A stretch of DNA of 64,000 nucleotides, from positions 1 through 64,000 of the forward strand of contig NZ_NNRM01000041.1 in the NCBI RefSeq assembly GCF_002252525.1. The letters are read 5' to 3'. Shown here in pieces: positions 8,866 to 16,725 of the stretch. Both the position numbers and the translations under genes were made by a program. This DNA is from Brucella pseudogrignonensis. Its GTDB lineage: Bacteria; Pseudomonadota; Alphaproteobacteria; Rhizobiales; Rhizobiaceae. The notes below the pieces were generated by a model. It was not told the DNA's origin. It saw nothing but the letters and a program-made list of their open reading frames with translations, and searched no databases. Position 1 is the first letter of the stretch; each line of letters begins with the position of its first letter.

Positions 8866-10143
8866 ATGCAATTCAAACCCTACTGGCACGACACGACGCC
8901 GCCTTTTACAGCTGCGGAAAAGACCCCACCGGAAGGGCACTTTGATGTTGTCATCATCGGCGGGGGCTTTACTGGACTGTCGGCTGCATTGCATCTTGCC
9001 AAAGCAGGCAGCCGCGTGGCTGTCTTCGAGACAGGCCTCGTTGGCTCCGGCGCATCGGGGCGCAATGGGGGACACCTCAATAACGGTCTTGCACACAGCT
9101 TCATCGCTGCAAAACAACACCTTGGCGCAGAACGTGCCAAAGCTCTCTATAAAGCCTTTGACGATTCCGTTGATACGATTGAACGGATAGTGACAGAGGA
9201 AAATATCGACTGCGCGTTCCGCCGTGCGGGCAAACTGAAACTGGCTTCAAAACCATCTCATTTCGATGGCCTTGCCCGCAATTTTGAAGCCATCCATGCA
9301 GAAATCGACACTGACACCGCCTTGCTGCATCGCGACCAGTTATCGGGAGAAGTCGGCTCTCATGATTTTCATGGTGCCATGCTCTCCAAGAAAAGCGCCA
9401 TGATGCATATGGGACGTTACGTGACCGGTTTGGCGACGGCAGCAACGCGTCACGGTGCGGTTGTCTATGAAAACACTGCTGTTACCGAGCACAAAAAAAT
9501 CGGTACGAAACACCAGATCGTTACATCGCGCGGCACGGTGACTACCGACAATATTATTCTGGCAACCGGAGCCTATACACCGAACAGCTTCTCCTATTTC
9601 CGCAAGCGTATAATCCCGGTAGGTAGCTTCATCATTGCAACCCGGCCGCTGACAGAGAGCGAAATTGCCGCGACCATGCCCGGCAACCGCACCTATGTGA
9701 CTTCCATGAACATCGGCAATTATTTCCGTCTTGCACCGGACAATCGTATGATCTTTGGTGGTCGCGCACGCTTCTCAACTACTTCCGATCAGCGCTCAGA
9801 CAGCAAAAGCGGTGCAATTTTGCGCGAAAGTCTCGTCAAGATTTTCCCGCATCTCGCCAGTGTGGAAATTGATTATTGCTGGGGCGGACTTGTCGATATG
9901 ACACAGGATCGCTACCCGCGGGCAGGTTTTGCAGATGGTGTCTGGTATGCGATGGGCTATTCCGGCCACGGCGCACAGATGTCTACCCAGATGGGTATTT
10001 ATTTGGCCGATGCAATCCTTGGACGGGGTGACAAGAACCCTATTTCCGACCTCGAATGGCCAACCATTCCAGGCTACTCCGGCAAGCCATGGTTTCTACC
10101 ATTGGTCGGCTTTTATTATAAAATGCTCGATAAGTTTCAGTAA
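8866..10143 (+). CDS. FAD-dependent amine oxidoreductase (PuuB/OrdL-like, DAO family)
   Basis: Flavoprotein of 425 residues, DAO family, probably oxidising a C-N bond to an imine/aldehyde with release of H2O2 or transfer to a carrier. The FAD-binding dinucleotide motif DVVIIGGGFTGLSAALHL lies near residues 28-45, then GSGASGRNGGHLNNG, which is typical of gamma-glutamylputrescine oxidase-like proteins. The C-terminal GYSGHGAQMSTQMG is the second FAD contact. AGGA precedes the ATG. It ends 10 bp before a strong bidirectional terminator. With the aldehyde dehydrogenase downstream on the other strand it could form an amine-to-acid route. The exact substrate is unknown. Confidence 0.88.
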   Translation: MQFKPYWHDTTPPFTAAEKTPPEGHFDVVIIGGGFTGLSAALHLAKAGSRVAVFETGLVGSGASGRNGGHLNNGLAHSFIAAKQHLGAERAKALYKAFDDSVDTIERIVTEENIDCAFRRAGKLKLASKPSHFDGLARNFEAIHAEIDTDTALLHRDQLSGEVGSHDFHGAMLSKKSAMMHMGRYVTGLATAATRHGAVVYENTAVTEHKKIGTKHQIVTSRGTVTTDNIILATGAYTPNSFSYFRKRIIPVGSFIIATRPLTESEIAATMPGNRTYVTSMNIGNYFRLAPDNRMIFGGRARFSTTSDQRSDSKSGAILRESLVKIFPHLASVEIDYCWGGLVDMTQDRYPRAGFADGVWYAMGYSGHGAQMSTQMGIYLADAILGRGDKNPISDLEWPTIPGYSGKPWFLPLVGFYYKMLDKFQ

Positions 10144-10153
10144 CTTGAGGAGC

Positions 10154-10180
10154 AAAAAGGGCGGTTAAACCGCCCTTTTT
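10154..10180. terminator. Bidirectional rho-independent terminator
   Basis: Perfect 13-bp inverted repeat around a single base, with A-run and T-run flanks in both directions, between the convergent FAD-oxidase and aldehyde dehydrogenase genes. Confidence 0.92.
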
Positions 10181-10186
10181 GCTTGT

Positions 10187-11641
10187 TCAAAGTCCACCGA
10201 CATGCAGCGTTTTAACTTCCAGATATTCCTCGATACCGAGCCTTGATCCTTCACGGCCCAGTCCAGATTGTTTAACACCGCCAAACGGCGCAACTTCAGT
10301 CGAAATCAGGCCCGTGTTCAAGCCAACCATGCCGAACTCCAGCGCTTCCGCGACACGCCATGAGCGTTTTAGGTTCTCTGTAAAGAAATAAGCTGCCAGC
10401 CCAAATGGCGTTCCATTGGCAATTTCAATCGCTTCGTCTTCCGTCTCAAAACGGAAAAGCGGCGCTACAGGCCCGAAGGTTTCTTCCGATGCAAGCAGCA
10501 TATCTGTAGTCGCGTCACCCAGCACAATCGGACGTGCATATTGACGACCTTCCGGTATGCTTTCGCTTTGTCCAAGAATTTTTGCACCGCGTCCAAGAGC
10601 ATCACTCACATGGCGTTCAATCTTTTCAATCGCCGCGTGATTGATCATCGGCCCAATCGCAACACCATCTTCCGTGCCAACACCAACTTTCATTTTGGCA
10701 ACGCGAGCAGAGAGCTTGGCAGCGAACGCTTCATAAATGCCAGCCTGTACCAGAATACGGTTGGAACAGACGCATGTTTGACCTCCGTTGCGGAATTTGG
10801 AAGCAATCGCACCTTCTACTGCTTGGTCAAGATCAGCATCGTCAAACACAATGAACGGTGCATTGCCGCCCAGTTCAAGACTCAACCGCTTGATGCTGTC
10901 AGCAGCCCCCTTCATCAGCAGCGAACCAACACGCGTGGAACCGGTAAAAGAAATCTTGCGTACAGTTTCATTGGCCATCAGCTCATTGCCAATTTCTGTC
11001 GGCATACCAGTGACAATATTGATAACGCCAGCAGGTATCCCTGCCCTTTCGGCCAAGACGCCGAGTGCAAGGGCCGAAAACGGCGTAAACTCCGACGGCT
11101 TGATGACAACTGTGCAACCGGCAGCCAGTGCCGGAGCAACCTTGCGGGTGATCATTGCATTGGGGAAATTCCACGGTGTAATGATCGCGCAAACGCCGAC
11201 AGCTTCTTTCAGCACCAGAATACGTCGGCCTGCCGTTGGTGAAGGAATGCTACCACCATCAATACGACGCGCTTCTTCGGCGAACCATTTGACGAAAGAT
11301 GCGCCGTAGCGAATTTCGCCGAGTGCTTCGTTAAGCGGCTTGCCCTGCTCCAGTGTCAGCAAAAGAGCTAGATCCTGCTCGTGCTCGATCATCAGCGCAA
11401 ACCAGCGTTCGAGCAGTGCTGCACGTTCGGCGTGAGTTTTCTTTTTCCAAAGTTTGAAAGCTTCCGCCGCAGCATCAATCGCCGCGCGGGTTTCCTTGCC
11501 GCTCATGTCGGGGATCGTGCCCAGGGTGCTGAGGCTTGCAGGATTGGTCACATCGACCGTCGCGCCAGAGGCTGCATCTTGCCAGACGCCACCAATAAGA
11601 GCTTGTTGGCGGAAAAGCGCCTGATCGTTCAACGTGTGCAT
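10187..11641 (-). CDS. gabD: Succinate-semialdehyde dehydrogenase-type aldehyde dehydrogenase
   Basis: NAD(P)+-dependent oxidation of an aldehyde, likely succinate semialdehyde or a similar short omega-carboxy aldehyde, to the acid. The 484-residue product has the ALDH active site: general base in SLELGGNAPFIVFDDAD and catalytic Cys in GGQTCVCSNR, plus the cofactor segment FTGSTRVG. Length and the ETFGPVAPLFRF segment match GabD. The start at 11641 has AGAGGT five bases upstream; the longer frame (to 11743) runs into the preceding gene and lacks a ribosome site. It follows the tartrate-type dehydrogenase by 10 bp and is the last gene of its operon. ALDH paralogues are hard to separate, so the substrate is an inference. 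Confidence 0.88.
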   Translation of the reverse strand: MHTLNDQALFRQQALIGGVWQDAASGATVDVTNPASLSTLGTIPDMSGKETRAAIDAAAEAFKLWKKKTHAERAALLERWFALMIEHEQDLALLLTLEQGKPLNEALGEIRYGASFVKWFAEEARRIDGGSIPSPTAGRRILVLKEAVGVCAIITPWNFPNAMITRKVAPALAAGCTVVIKPSEFTPFSALALGVLAERAGIPAGVINIVTGMPTEIGNELMANETVRKISFTGSTRVGSLLMKGAADSIKRLSLELGGNAPFIVFDDADLDQAVEGAIASKFRNGGQTCVCSNRILVQAGIYEAFAAKLSARVAKMKVGVGTEDGVAIGPMINHAAIEKIERHVSDALGRGAKILGQSESIPEGRQYARPIVLGDATTDMLLASEETFGPVAPLFRFETEDEAIEIANGTPFGLAAYFFTENLKRSWRVAEALEFGMVGLNTGLISTEVAPFGGVKQSGLGREGSRLGIEEYLEVKTLHVGGL

Positions 11642-11651
11642 GACTACCTCT

Positions 11652-12695
11652 TTATGCCAGAGCTGTGAGCACGGCCTGCGTGATCGCATCCGTCTTGTCT
11701 TTACCCGCAACGGTTCCGACACCCTGAGCCGTTGCCGTTTCAATTGCCGTCATCACATCCTTCGCAGCCTGATGCTCGCCAAGATGCTCCAGCATCATCG
11801 CTCCAGACCAGATGGCGGCAATCGGATTGGCAATGCCAAGATGTGCAATGTCAGGTGCAGAACCATGAACCGGCTCAAACATTGAAGGTGCGGTGCGATC
11901 AGGATTAATGTTTGCAGACGCCGCGTAACCAAGACCGCCTTGAATTGCAGCTCCCAGATCGGTCAGGATATCGCCGAAAAGATTTGAAGCCACGATCACA
12001 TCGAGGCTTTCCGGCGCCATCACCATACGAGCAGCCATCGCGTCAATATGATAATGCGAGACTTCGACATCCGGATATTCTTTGGCAACATCCTTTGTCA
12101 CTTCATCCCAGAAAACCATCGAATATTTCTGAGCATTGGACTTTGTCACTGACGCCAGCTTCTTGCGGCGGAGACGTGCCTGCTCAAAGCCAAAGCGGAT
12201 AATGCGCTCAACGCCTGTGCGTGTGAAAATTGCAGTTTCGACTGCCACTTCATCTTTCGTACCCGAATGCACACGTCCACCAGCGCCCGAATATTCGCCT
12301 TCCGTGTTTTCACGAATGCAAAGAATGTCAAAGCCTTCAGAACGCAGTGGGCCTGTCACTCCCGGCAACAAGCGGTGTGGACGAATATTGGCATATTGCA
12401 CAAATGCTTTACGGATCGGCAGCAGCAGTCCGTGCAGCGAAACAGAATCCGGCACTTCCGCAGGCCAGCCAACGGCACCGAGATAAATCGCATCAAACTT
12501 ACGCAGCATCTCGATACCATCTGCTGGCATCATTACGCCGGTTTCACGATAATATTCGCAAGACCAAGGGAAACTTGTGCCTTCAAGCGTAAAATCATAG
12601 CGCTTGGCAGCAAGCTGTATGACCCGCCATGCAGCATCGGTCACGCTTTTGCCGATACCATCGCCAGGAATTAGCGCAATCGAATAAGTTTTCAC
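11652..12695 (-). CDS. Tartrate/D-malate dehydrogenase-like enzyme (TtuC/DmlA family)
   Basis: NAD-dependent beta-decarboxylating dehydrogenase of the isocitrate/isopropylmalate family, acting on a 2-hydroxy acid. The 347 residues start with the nucleotide-binding IALIPGDGIGKSV, have the substrate loop RENTEGEYSG, the metal-binding Asp cluster in SNLFGDILTDLGAAIQGGLG, and the adenosine-binding EPVHGSAPDIAHLGIANP. The YANIRPHRLLPGV segment is typical of the tartrate/D-malate subgroup rather than LeuB. Start: GTG at 12695 with GAGGGAG upstream; the in-frame TTG five codons earlier overlaps that site. It sits between the cupin and gabD genes in one operon. D-malate, tartrate or an isopropylmalate-like acid are all possible. 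Confidence 0.85.
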   Translation of the reverse strand: MKTYSIALIPGDGIGKSVTDAAWRVIQLAAKRYDFTLEGTSFPWSCEYYRETGVMMPADGIEMLRKFDAIYLGAVGWPAEVPDSVSLHGLLLPIRKAFVQYANIRPHRLLPGVTGPLRSEGFDILCIRENTEGEYSGAGGRVHSGTKDEVAVETAIFTRTGVERIIRFGFEQARLRRKKLASVTKSNAQKYSMVFWDEVTKDVAKEYPDVEVSHYHIDAMAARMVMAPESLDVIVASNLFGDILTDLGAAIQGGLGYAASANINPDRTAPSMFEPVHGSAPDIAHLGIANPIAAIWSGAMMLEHLGEHQAAKDVMTAIETATAQGVGTVAGKDKTDAITQAVLTALA

Positions 12696-12748
12696 TGATA
12701 GCTCCCTCAAAGATCAAAAGCCGGGCAGGCTCTGGGCTGCACTTTACT

Positions 12749-12771
12749 GCCCGACGCCTAAAGCGTCGGGC
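12749..12771 (-). promoter_or_regulatory. Intra-operon hairpin
   Basis: A 9-bp perfect stem (GCCCGACGC with a 5-base loop) lies in the roughly 97-bp gap between the cupin gene and the dehydrogenase gene. There is no T-run after it on the transcribed strand, so an RNA-processing or stability element is more likely than a full terminator. Confidence 0.5.
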
Positions 12772-12792
12772 ATGTATTCGGACCGGAACAAC

Positions 12793-13149
12793 TTATTCGT
12801 AAACGCACAAGTAAATTTTGCGAACGGTTTCAATTGTGCGCCACACACCCACAAAGCCTGGTTTCATCACGAAGCTGTCGCCAGCGCGATAGGTTTTAGT
12901 CTCGCCGTCCTTTTCTTCAATTTCAACGAGACCAGACAGGATGTGGCAGAACTCTAACGTCGTGCCCTTGATCGAATGCGTTTCACCCGGCGTGGCTTCC
13001 CAAATGCCGGTCAGAACCTTGTCATCCTTTGATGCGTCCTGCGCCCAGGTTTTAAAAGAAGGATCGCCGGAAATCAGACGATCTGATGTAGGCAGTGCTT
13101 CTTTTGGTGCGAAATCTGGGTTTGGATCAATGGTTATCAGAAGCGACAT
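12793..13149 (-). CDS. Small cupin-domain protein (Cupin_3/DUF861 type)
   Basis: Single-domain cupin of 118 residues. The beta-barrel motifs are seen as GIWEATPGETHSIKGTTLEFCHILSG and later GDSFVMKPGFVGVW. It resembles the DUF861 / Cupin_3 group, which includes ureidoglycine aminohydrolase and EutQ-like proteins, but only a partial metal-ligand set is visible (His and Glu in the first motif). The ATG has AAGGGAATGACATG spacing. It lies 16 bp after the hydroxyacid dehydrogenase gene. It could be a small isomerase, a lyase or a ligand sensor; no reaction can be assigned. Confidence 0.75.
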   Translation of the reverse strand: MSLLITIDPNPDFAPKEALPTSDRLISGDPSFKTWAQDASKDDKVLTGIWEATPGETHSIKGTTLEFCHILSGLVEIEEKDGETKTYRAGDSFVMKPGFVGVWRTIETVRKIYLCVYE

Positions 13150-13165
13150 GTCATTCCCTTTGAAG

Positions 13166-14089
13166 TTAATAGCCGAGAGTTTGATCGATCAGGCCGATCA
13201 TGTTTTCTCCGGCACGATGACGCCGGATATTTTCGATTACGGATCTTGCGGCCGTCTCGGGTTGAGTAACTGAAGCGATATGCGGAGTGATAAGCACTTT
13301 GGGATGCGACCAGAGGGGGTGTCCGATCGGAAGAGGCTCAGGATCGGTCACGTCCATCATGGCGGCTGAGAGCTGCCCACTATCGAGCGCATCAATAAGC
13401 GCTTGCGAGTCCAGCTGTGGACCGCGACCAGTATGAAGCAGGCGAGCACCCTTGGGTAAAAGGGCGAAGAGATCGGCGTTCAGAATACCCTGCGTTTCAT
13501 TGGTCAGTGGCAAAAGGCAAATCAGAATATCGGTCTGACGGAGAAAACGCGCAAACTGATCCTCGCCGTGAAAGCACTCGACACCCTCGATTTCCTTTCT
13601 GCTGCGGCTCCAGCCCGCGAGAGGAAATTGAAATGGCTTCAGACGCTCAATGGCTGCTTGTGCCAACATACCAAGCCCCAAGAACCCGACCCTGCGTTCC
13701 TGCACCTGCGGCACTGCGAGCGCACGCCATAGATGGCGTTCCTGTTGTTCGCGATATGCGATGATGTCCCGATGCAAGGTCAGCACACCAAGTGCAACAT
13801 ATTCCTGCATCATGCGAACAATGCCCTCCTCGACCATGCGGACAAGCTTCACATGGTCGGGGACGCTGCCGGGTTTGAATTGATCGACCCCAGCGCCAAT
13901 TGAAAAGAGAACTTCAAGATTGGAATAACAAGCGATATCGTCCGGGGCCACCCAACTAATCAAGTACCTTACGGTGTCAGGGTCCACGTCATCGCCCGCC
14001 TGATAGAACGACACATCGGGTAAGGCGCGTGCAAAAGCCTCTCGAAACACGACACCGCGCGCAGCATCTGAATTAAAGAGAAATGCCAT
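13166..14089 (-). CDS. D-2-hydroxyacid dehydrogenase (glyoxylate/hydroxypyruvate reductase A-like)
   Basis: NAD(P)H-linked interconversion of a 2-keto acid and a D-2-hydroxy acid. The 307-residue length and layout match the GhrA branch. The nucleotide-binding [16 protein letters not shown] lies near residues 138-153; the catalytic Arg is in [11 protein letters not shown], the Glu in [11 protein letters not shown], and the His in [12 protein letters not shown]. It is the first gene of the operon hydroxyacid dehydrogenase, cupin, tartrate-type dehydrogenase, gabD. Together with the tartrate-type enzyme it suggests that a 2-hydroxy or 2-keto acid is formed in this pathway. Substrate range in this family is broad. 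Confidence 0.85.
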   Translation of the reverse strand: MAFLFNSDAARGVVFREAFARALPDVSFYQAGDDVDPDTVRYLISWVAPDDIACYSNLEVLFSIGAGVDQFKPGSVPDHVKLVRMVEEGIVRMMQEYVALGVLTLHRDIIAYREQQERHLWRALAVPQVQERRVGFLGLGMLAQAAIERLKPFQFPLAGWSRSRKEIEGVECFHGEDQFARFLRQTDILICLLPLTNETQGILNADLFALLPKGARLLHTGRGPQLDSQALIDALDSGQLSAAMMDVTDPEPLPIGHPLWSHPKVLITPHIASVTQPETAARSVIENIRRHRAGENMIGLIDQTLGY

Positions 14090-14422
14090 GAAACTCTGCC
14101 GCCAATTCGTGTTTAGATAGTTGGGACGCGCCGAGGGAGGTCATCGACAACACATCATGACCATCTCCCCGGCGCGCGTAGGTTCTACGCAGCCTTTGGG
14201 ATTGCTATCAGCATAAATATCGCGGGCAGCGTTCCGTGCCGAATAAGCCCCAGCTTCAAACAAAGATTGCGAATTCGGATAGCCAGGAAGCAAATCATGC
14301 CGACCGCTCTGTGAGATCATGCGGCAAAATACGCCTGCCAAACCAATTGCTTTCATTGGCAGGATCAAAAACACTGCATGATTGCAGGCTTGGGTCGTAG
14401 GGTAGGAAGCGGATTAGCTGAT
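14090..14422. other. Divergent intergenic region
   Basis: About 330 bp between the hydroxyacid dehydrogenase operon (left) and the second GNAT gene (right), expected to hold both promoters. A possible small minus-strand gene lies inside it (14141-14356). No hairpin or operator-like palindrome was obvious. Confidence 0.35.
14141..14356 (-). CDS. Possible small protein of unknown function
   Basis: A 71-codon frame from the ATG at 14356 to a TGA at 14141. The product has a Cys-rich end (MVMMCCR) and no family I recognise. Codon use looks like that of the neighbours, but there is no good ribosome site, and the frame lies in a region that must hold promoters for both sides. It could equally be a decayed gene end or chance. 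Confidence 0.25.
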   Translation of the reverse strand: MKAIGLAGVFCRMISQSGRHDLLPGYPNSQSLFEAGAYSARNAARDIYADSNPKGCVEPTRAGEMVMMCCR

Positions 14423-15301
14423 ATGCAGAACTCAGTGCAACTGAAATCATTCGAATTGAGCGCACGCGATATTCAAGAAGTCGACATCAGTCTGCTCCAC
14501 GGCCTGTCGATGGGCGTTCGATGGCCCCATCGGCCAAATGACTGGGAACTGCTTTTGAAATCCGGTGAAGGTCTCGTGGCCGTCGATGGGATCGGACGTG
14601 TATTTGGTAGTGCCATGTGGTTTCCGTATGGCGATAATTTTGCCACGGTCGGCATGGTTATCACCTCTCCCCGTACTCAGGCTCAGGGCAACGGACGTTG
14701 GTTGATGGAGCAAATCTTAGAACGCTGCAGTGGCCGCAATCTGAGCCTTAATGCCACCCATGCGGCTTACAGTCTCTATATCTCTATGGGCTTTATGAAC
14801 GAAGCGACTGTCTATCAATGTCAGGGTGAAGTCGCGCTGGTGCTTCCACCATTACCGCCCCTTGAAGGAGAGCTCCTTTCGCTTTCAGCTTCGGAGCTGC
14901 AAGCAATCGCCCGGCTGGATGCAAATGCATTTGGCACTGATCGCACTCACCTGCTTCAATTGATCTCTGAAAAAGCAGAAATCTATGGGTTGAAGCGCAA
15001 TGGCCAACTCGTTGGTTATTCCTTCTGTCGGGAATTCGGACGCGGTAAAGTTATCGGACCTATCGTGGCAAGCAACGACCAGGATGCAATTCAACTGGCC
15101 GCGATCCACCTTCGAGAGCTTAAAGGTGAGTTTGCCCGCATCGACACTCGGGAGAAAGATGGCGCTTTTGCCGAGTATGTCGCCCAGTGTAGGCTTGGTG
15201 TATTCAGCACAGTCACGACAATGTCGAAGGGACAGCCATTCCTAAACAAGAAAGCTGATGCGCCTTGGATCTACGGCTTGTCTGCGCATGGATGGGGCTG
15301 A
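14423..15301 (+). CDS. Two-domain GNAT acetyltransferase, paralogue of the 7.0-7.9 kb gene
   Basis: Probable acyltransferase of 292 residues with the same two-part layout as the minus-strand GNAT at 7013-7855: an N-terminal GNAT domain with a Q/RxxGxG-type loop QAQGNGRWL near residues 85-93, and a C-terminal Acetyltransf_18 domain with ANAFGTDRTHLLQLI and FGRGKVIGPIV. The start at 14423 is chosen because its N-terminus lines up with that of the paralogue; an ATG at 14378 is also possible and neither has a strong ribosome site. It flanks the catabolic genes on the right as the other copy does within them. The two copies are clearly diverged, so they may use different acceptors. Confidence 0.8.
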   Translation: MQNSVQLKSFELSARDIQEVDISLLHGLSMGVRWPHRPNDWELLLKSGEGLVAVDGIGRVFGSAMWFPYGDNFATVGMVITSPRTQAQGNGRWLMEQILERCSGRNLSLNATHAAYSLYISMGFMNEATVYQCQGEVALVLPPLPPLEGELLSLSASELQAIARLDANAFGTDRTHLLQLISEKAEIYGLKRNGQLVGYSFCREFGRGKVIGPIVASNDQDAIQLAAIHLRELKGEFARIDTREKDGAFAEYVAQCRLGVFSTVTTMSKGQPFLNKKADAPWIYGLSAHGWG

Positions 15302-15504
15302 GCGGGTTCCCGATCAGCTTCAATAGACCCAAGATGCCAAGCGAGATCGGCAACATGGAACGCTCTGTCCGACTTCGAGCCTCCTGCGTTGGGTTTCCAA
15401 AACCTCTGAGGCGAGTACGGATAACACCAACAATAAATTTTCGCCTTTTACTCCAAATGAGATTATCGCCCAAATCCTCAGCAAAAAGCCGGTAAAGAAC
15501 TCAC

Positions 15505-15533
15505 TTGATTAAATACCAACTGGTTGGTATATT
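15505..15533 (+). promoter_or_regulatory. Promoter of the TetR gene
   Basis: TTGATT (15505-15510), 17-bp spacer, TATATT (15528-15533), a good sigma-70-type match, about 20 bp before the TetR start codon. The spacer is filled by the palindrome listed next. Confidence 0.7.
15513..15530. promoter_or_regulatory. Palindromic TetR-type operator
   Basis: ATACCAAC-TG-GTTGGTAT, a perfect 8-bp inverted repeat with a 2-bp centre. It lies between the -35 and -10 boxes just upstream of the TetR gene, the classic place for an autorepressor. Confidence 0.8.
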
Positions 15534-15552
15534 AACTCCGAGGAGAATGAGA

Positions 15553-16164
15553 ATGGCGAGAACGCAGAACCCTTCAACGAAGCCGAGCCTGCTGGAAGCA
15601 GCACTCACCGTCATCCGGATGAAGGGCTATGCCGCTACGACAGTTGACGATATCTGCGCGGAGGCCGGTTTGTCGAAAGGTGCTTTCTTCCACCACTTTA
15701 CCAGCAAGGAAGATTTGGCCGTCGCTGCAGCAAATTACTGGTCGGAGACGACCAGCGCTTTTTTTGCCGAAGCCCCCTATCACACGCCTACGGAACCATT
15801 GGACCGGGTTCTGGCTTATGTCGCGTTTCGCAAAGAACTGATCCAAGGCGAATTGCAAGAGTTTACCTGTCTTGTGGGCACAATGGCGCAAGAAACTTAT
15901 GGTACAAACCCTGCCATCCAAAAAGCTTGCTGGGACAGCATCTCGGGTCATGCCGACACATTGATCGCAGATATAGAAGCCGCGATGACCCAACACGGTT
16001 TTAGTCACGGCTTCACTGCAGAAAGCCTGGCGCTTCATACACAGGGCGTCATTCAAGGTGCTTTCATTCTAGCGAAGGCGAGCGGCGATCCGCAGCGTGC
16101 CATCGAAAGCATCGACCACCTCTACCGATATCTGGAATTGTTGTTCAACCGAAAGACGGCCTGA
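15553..16164 (+). CDS. TetR/AcrR family transcriptional regulator
   Basis: DNA-binding repressor of 203 residues. The TetR helix-turn-helix is plain in AATTVDDICAEAGLSKGAFFHHFTSKEDL, near residues 28-56. The C-terminal half is the usual variable ligand-binding and dimer part, ending with IDHLYRYLELLF. The start at 15553 has GAGGAG seven bases upstream; the ATG two codons earlier overlaps less well. A perfect palindrome in the promoter argues for autoregulation. The SRPBCC gene follows 33 bp later on the same strand and is the likely co-regulated target. The inducer is unknown. Confidence 0.92.
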   Translation: MARTQNPSTKPSLLEAALTVIRMKGYAATTVDDICAEAGLSKGAFFHHFTSKEDLAVAAANYWSETTSAFFAEAPYHTPTEPLDRVLAYVAFRKELIQGELQEFTCLVGTMAQETYGTNPAIQKACWDSISGHADTLIADIEAAMTQHGFSHGFTAESLALHTQGVIQGAFILAKASGDPQRAIESIDHLYRYLELLFNRKTA

Positions 16165-16197
16165 CAGGTCGTTCAGAAAAGGCCATGGGAGGAAACT

Positions 16198-16641
16198 ATG
16201 CCTAGCACTATTCGTCTGCACCGCGTTATCGCCACCAAGCCCGAAAAGGTCTATCGCGCATTCGTCGAGCCGGACGCAATTGCGAGCTGGATACCGCCAT
16301 ACGGCTTTCTTTGCACCGTGCATGAAATGAACGCGAAGGTCGGTGGAGGCCATAAAATGTCGTTCCGCAACTTCACGACTGGCGAGTCGCATTCCTTCGG
16401 CGGAACTTATGTCGAGCTCGTACCGGGAGAACGCCTCGTCTACACCGACAGGTTCGACGATCCCAACCTGCCCGGTGAAATGAAGGTGACGATTGAGCTG
16501 AAAGCTGTGTCGGTCGGCACGGAAATCAATATTACGCAGGAAGGCGTTCCAGACATCATTCCGGCTGAGGCTTGCTATCTCGGCTGGCAGGATTCGCTCG
16601 ATAAGCTGAGAAGACTGGTCGAACCCGAGATCAACCAGTAG
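16198..16641 (+). CDS. SRPBCC / AHSA1-domain protein
   Basis: A 147-residue START-like fold protein of the AHSA1 type. Family features: an opening IRLHRVIATKPEKVYRAFVEP, the central SFGGTYVELVPGERLVYTDRF, and a C-terminal CYLGWQDSLDKLRRLVEP helix. These proteins bind hydrophobic ligands in a deep cavity; few have a known reaction. GGGAGGAAACT precedes the ATG. It is transcribed with the TetR gene, so it may handle or detoxify the ligand which that regulator senses. Confidence 0.88.
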   Translation: MPSTIRLHRVIATKPEKVYRAFVEPDAIASWIPPYGFLCTVHEMNAKVGGGHKMSFRNFTTGESHSFGGTYVELVPGERLVYTDRFDDPNLPGEMKVTIELKAVSVGTEINITQEGVPDIIPAEACYLGWQDSLDKLRRLVEPEINQ

Positions 16642-16667
16642 CTCTTATTTTCAAGGGCCGAAAAGCA

Positions 16668-16705
16668 CTGTGCCGCCGCATCCTTATCAAGATGCGACGG
16701 CACAG
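16668..16705. terminator. Hairpin between convergent genes
   Basis: A 15-bp stem with one mismatch and an 8-base loop between the convergent SRPBCC and guaA genes. It can act in both directions; the T-runs are weak. Confidence 0.7.
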
Positions 16706-16725
16706 ATATGTGAGCTAAGCTCCGA

